Origin: CAZGGW01 sp964525365
GTDB taxonomy: Bacteria; Bacillota_I; Bacilli_A; RF39; UBA660
Reading direction: 5' to 3'
DNA: 10,568 bases
Assembly: GCA_964525365.1 (NCBI GenBank)
Contig: CAZGGW010000029.1
Location: forward strand, 1-10,568
Every line of letters begins with the position of its first letter. The stretch's first letter is position 1. Shown here piece by piece: positions 8,826 through 10,568 of the stretch. The notes under the pieces are model-generated. The model searched no databases. It was not told the origin of the DNA and was given only the letters and a program-made list of their open reading frames with translations. The position numbers were made by a program, and so were the translations under genes.

Positions 8826-8832
8826 TCACCTT
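8826..8832 (-). promoter_or_regulatory. Ribosome binding site deciding the infB start
   Basis: AAGGTGA sits five bases before the ATG at 8820. The alternative start GTG at 8829-8827 is part of this site and so is unlikely to be used. Confidence 0.7.
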
Positions 8833-8836
8833 CTTT

Positions 8837-9094
8837 CTATATTTTACTTAATAATTGTTCATATATAGCGTTATCAACATCACATTCAAACACTTTATTT
8901 AATACTTTTGAAGATGCAGCCTTTAAAATGACTTCTTTGTCCTTTTTTAAGTAACATCCTCGACCATTAGCTTTTAAAGTGTCATCAACAAATATTTCTC
9001 CATCTTTATTTTTAACTATTCTAAATAAATCTTTCTTTTCAAGTCTTTCTTGTGAAACCACACATTTTCTCAATGGTATCTTTTTTATTTTCAT
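8837..9094 (-). CDS. rnpM: RNase P modulator RnpM (YlxR, DUF448)
   Basis: A small 85-residue YlxR/DUF448 protein. In B. subtilis the YlxR protein was renamed RnpM because it binds RNase P and modulates tRNA 5' maturation; earlier structural work suggested RNA binding. Family features are MKIKKIPLRKC at the start (RKC at 9-11), LFRIVKNKDGEIFVD in the middle and GRGCYL at 44-49, where A or V is more usual in place of Cys47. I chose the ATG at 9094 because MKIKKIPLRKC matches the family start. An in-frame ATG at 9115 would overlap the nusA end by 17 bases and add MNRGCSC, which is simply the nusA tail read in another frame. AGAGG lies about 10 bases before the chosen start, inside the nusA end, so coupling to nusA is likely. 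Confidence 0.92.
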   Translation of the reverse strand: MKIKKIPLRKCVVSQERLEKKDLFRIVKNKDGEIFVDDTLKANGRGCYLKKDKEVILKAASSKVLNKVFECDVDNAIYEQLLSKI

Positions 9095-9098
9095 ACAA

Positions 9099-10169
9099 CT
9101 ACAACCTCTGTTCATTAATTTCTTTGTTTATATCGCTTATAGTCTTTACATTAATCTTATATCTTGTCAAACGACTAGCTAATTTAATATTTATTCCTTT
9201 TTTACCAATTGCCAAACTTAAATTTTCATTATCTGCGATTACCAACGCAGTTTTTTCTTTTTCATCCTCTATAGAAATACTTAAATTTTTAGCTGGACTA
9301 AGTGCATGAGCAATATATTCTTCTGCGTCATCACTATATAAAACCAAGTCTACTTTTTCTCCACCTAATTCTTTTATAATATTTCCAATTCTTCTACCTT
9401 TTTCTCCAATACATGACCCAATTGCGTCTATTTTAGAGTTTGTACTTGAAACTGCAACTTTGGTTCTAACTCCAGCTTCACGTGCTATCCCATTTATTAT
9501 TAAAGTTCCATCCGCAAATTCAGGAATTTCTAACTCAAATAATTTTTTAATAAATCCAGTATGCTTTCTAGATAATAAGATAAATGGACCTTTAGGAGTA
9601 CTTTCTATTTTAGAAATATATACTTTTATACTACTACCCATTTCTATCTTTTCATCTGGGATTATTTCACTTTTAGGAAGAATTCCTCTTGTTTTTCCTA
9701 AATCAATATAATAATTTTTTACATCTTCCATTGCCACGAATCCAACCATTATTTCCGATTCTTTATCAGCGAAATCAGCCATTATTAATTCACGCTCTGC
9801 TTCTCTTATTTTTTGTAATACTACTTGTTTTGCAACTCCAACAGCTACACGATCAAAATCTTCAGTTTCAACTTCATTAACAATTTCATCACCAATTTCA
9901 TATGATGAATCTATTTGCTTTGCATCTTCAACTGATATTTGAGTTACATCATCTTCTATATCATCATCATTCATAACAGTCAATACTTTATATACTCTTA
10001 TTTGACCAGTATCAAGATCTATTTTACTCCTTATATCAGCAGGTTCGTTATAATTCTTTTTGTATGCAGTAGCAAGTGCAGCATTCATTGCATCTACCAC
10101 TACACTAGCATCTAATTTCTTTTCTGCTACTATCAAATCTAATGCTTTTTTAAATTCTTTTGGGTTCAT
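9099..10169 (-). CDS. nusA: Transcription termination/antitermination factor NusA
   Basis: NusA binds RNA polymerase and nascent RNA and controls pausing, termination and antitermination. The 356-residue chain has the compact Bacillota architecture: an RNA-polymerase-binding N-terminal domain (about 1-125, with VVVDAMNAALATAYKK), an S1 domain (about 134-202), KH1 with GEKG (255-258) and KH2 with GKKG (322-325). It lacks the acidic C-terminal repeats of the E. coli protein, as expected outside Proteobacteria. I start it at the ATG at 10169, not the upstream in-frame ATG at 10193, because AAAGGAG lies six bases before it and the longer form would overlap rimP by 23 bases. The rimP stop and this ATG are one base apart. 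In other bacteria NusA takes part in control of its own operon; nothing in this sequence shows it directly. Confidence 0.96.
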   Translation of the reverse strand: MNPKEFKKALDLIVAEKKLDASVVVDAMNAALATAYKKNYNEPADIRSKIDLDTGQIRVYKVLTVMNDDDIEDDVTQISVEDAKQIDSSYEIGDEIVNEVETEDFDRVAVGVAKQVVLQKIREAERELIMADFADKESEIMVGFVAMEDVKNYYIDLGKTRGILPKSEIIPDEKIEMGSSIKVYISKIESTPKGPFILLSRKHTGFIKKLFELEIPEFADGTLIINGIAREAGVRTKVAVSSTNSKIDAIGSCIGEKGRRIGNIIKELGGEKVDLVLYSDDAEEYIAHALSPAKNLSISIEDEKEKTALVIADNENLSLAIGKKGINIKLASRLTRYKINVKTISDINKEINEQRL

Positions 10170-10170
10170 C

Positions 10171-10410
10171 CTATTCTCCTTTACTTCCCACATCTAATAC
10201 ATATTCTTTTAAATCCAAATTTAAACTATCAATTATAGGATTTATTATGTTTGTTGCTTTAATACATAAATCAGTATCAACACCTTTTTCACTATCAATA
10301 GTTACAAACAATGTTTTAACACCTTCTTCAAATCCAAATTTTACATTTAAAAGAATAATACCATTTTCATTTAAACTTTTTTCTATTGCATTTTTTATGC
10401 TATTTTCCAT
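10171..10410 (-). CDS. rimP: RimP ribosome maturation factor reduced to its N-terminal domain
   Basis: RimP helps assemble the 30S subunit, acting around S12 and S9. Normal RimP has about 150 residues: an N-terminal alpha/beta domain and a C-terminal Sm-like domain. Here only 79 residues exist. The helix, beta strands (IILLNVKFGF, TLFVTIDS), the VDTDLCIKATNIINPIID helix and final strand YVLDVGSKGE match the first domain. The protein stops where others continue with the EVSSPG(L/I)-R-P hinge into the second domain; here the hinge is degenerate (DVGSKGE). No remnant of the second domain can exist downstream, because the last codons form the nusA ribosome binding site and nusA starts one base after the stop. 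I chose the ATG at 10410, preceded by GGAGG, over a TTG at 10428. Position as first gene before nusA supports the identity. Confidence 0.8.
   Translation of the reverse strand: MENSIKNAIEKSLNENGIILLNVKFGFEEGVKTLFVTIDSEKGVDTDLCIKATNIINPIIDSLNLDLKEYVLDVGSKGE
10176..10182 (-). promoter_or_regulatory. Ribosome binding site of nusA inside the rimP end
   Basis: AAAGGAG, six bases before the nusA ATG at 10169, is made of the last sense codons of rimP. It fixes the nusA start and shows that the rimP 3' end is under double constraint. Confidence 0.75.
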
Positions 10411-10418
10411 ACTCCTCC
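10411..10418 (-). promoter_or_regulatory. Ribosome binding site of rimP, complementary to the leader hairpin
   Basis: GGAGGAGT directly precedes the rimP ATG at 10410, with GGAGG only three bases from the start, closer than usual. Its AGGAGT (10416-10411) is complementary to ACTCCT (10437-10432) in the 3' arm of the upstream hairpin, so the site could be blocked if that hairpin does not form. Confidence 0.6.
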
Positions 10419-10430
10419 AAACTAACAATT

Positions 10431-10456
10431 AAGGAGTGGGTTTTTTCCCACTCCTT
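10431..10456 (-). promoter_or_regulatory. Perfect 10-bp leader hairpin upstream of rimP
   Basis: On the minus strand AAGGAGTGGG (10456-10447), a loop of six A and CCCACTCCTT (10440-10431) form a perfect stem, GC-richer than its surroundings. It ends 20 bases before the rimP ATG. On the rimP strand no T tract follows (AATTGTTAG), so it is not a typical terminator for an upstream minus-strand gene. On the plus strand it is followed only by TCTAAAT. If the promoter at 10467-10495 is real, the hairpin lies almost at the 5' end of the rimP-nusA-infB mRNA, where it could protect against 5' decay or regulate translation. It does not match the T-box consensus. Confidence 0.75.
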
Positions 10457-10466
10457 TCTAAATAAA

Positions 10467-10495
10467 ATATTAACATATTTTTAACAAAATTACAA
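10467..10495 (-). promoter_or_regulatory. Candidate promoter of the rimP-nusA-infB operon
   Basis: On the minus strand TTGTAA (10495-10490) and TAATAT (10472-10467) are separated by 17 bases, and TGT directly before the second hexamer gives an extended -10 element. Each hexamer matches consensus at four of six positions. Transcription would start around 10460-10457, right in front of the leader hairpin. The geometry is good but the hexamers are modest for such AT-rich sequence. Confidence 0.4.
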
Positions 10496-10522
10496 CTATT
10501 TAAAATAATGTTAATTTAAAAG

Positions 10523-10539
10523 TGAAGTGCAACACTTCA
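10523..10539. repeat. Perfect 7-3-7 inverted repeat upstream of the operon
   Basis: TGAAGTG-CAA-CACTTCA is a perfect palindrome with a 3-base centre, about 30 bases upstream of the candidate -35. On the minus strand it is followed by CTTTTAAATT, so it could be the terminator of a gene beyond the right edge, though the T run is short. It could also be a repressor or activator binding site. I do not recognise it as a known operator. Confidence 0.5.
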
Positions 10540-10568
10540 TAATTGAAAAAGACATATGAATAATCTAT
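10540..10568. other. Right window edge, no supported gene
   Basis: A minus-strand frame is open from the window edge to a TAA near 10502 (about 22 codons, phenylalanine- and leucine-rich). It could be the 3' end of an upstream gene, but it contains the inverted repeat at 10523-10539 and resembles nothing I recognise. I do not call it as coding. Confidence 0.3.

Noticed and set aside
9095..9115. Longer RnpM start (MNRGCSC extension)
   Set aside because: The extra residues come from the nusA 3' end in another frame and the family normally begins at the MKIKKIPLRKC segment.
9460..9711. Plus-strand open frames opposite nusA
   Set aside because: They lie opposite the well-conserved S1 and KH region of nusA and have no ribosome binding site or recognisable family.
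10431..10456. Classic rho-independent terminator
   Set aside because: Neither strand has a proper T tract after the stem. The rimP strand continues AATTGTTAG and the other strand TCTAAAT, so a terminator role is possible but not supported.
10497..10557. Small peptide ORFs upstream of rimP, such as a 14-codon frame with two cysteines
   Set aside because: There is no ribosome binding site, and the frame overlaps the inverted repeat. Short open frames like this are expected by chance.
1..10568. Mobile element, CRISPR, defence or biosynthetic system
   Set aside because: No transposase, integrase, repeated spacers, toxin-antitoxin pair or unknown large gene is present; every gene except the pilin-like one belongs to a conserved housekeeping family.

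Overview
This is a housekeeping stretch of a strongly AT-rich bacterial chromosome, with every gene on the minus strand. The gene set and order (rimP-nusA-rnpM-infB-rbfA, then recG, a YebC-type factor, a lone type IV pilin-like protein and uvrA), GGAGG-type ribosome binding sites and A/T-rich codon use point to a low-GC member of Bacillota. The best guess is an uncultured Bacilli or Mollicutes-like lineage related to RF39 or Erysipelotrichales. Tryptophan is encoded by TGG and no in-frame TGA is seen, so the standard bacterial code fits.

Region by region, following transcription from high to low coordinates: 10411-10568 is an upstream region with a small perfect inverted repeat, a candidate promoter and a perfect 10-bp hairpin just before the first gene. 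10410-6360 is the translation and transcription cluster: a very short rimP (ribosome maturation), nusA (elongation and termination factor), rnpM/ylxR (RNase P modulator), infB (IF-2) and rbfA (30S maturation), separated by 16 bases at most. The ylxQ gene often found between rnpM and infB is absent. recG (6293-4293) follows a 61-base gap holding a pyrimidine tract and an extended -10 motif. The YebC-family gene (4208-3495) and the pilin-like gene (3483-3091) form a tight pair. uvrA (3019-195) has its own good promoter and ends in a hairpin terminator that overlaps its last codons.

uvrA is interrupted by ten N at 2558-2567. The frames on the two sides are incompatible with exactly ten bases but compatible with five. 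With five bases the gene rebuilds to 939 residues, the normal UvrA size, so this is an assembly gap and not a broken gene.

I found no mobile element, CRISPR array, tRNA, rRNA or defence system. The observations most worth a second look are the RimP that stops at the end of its N-terminal domain, the leader hairpin whose 3' arm could pair with the rimP ribosome binding site, and the four-cysteine pilin-like protein placed outside any pilus or competence operon.
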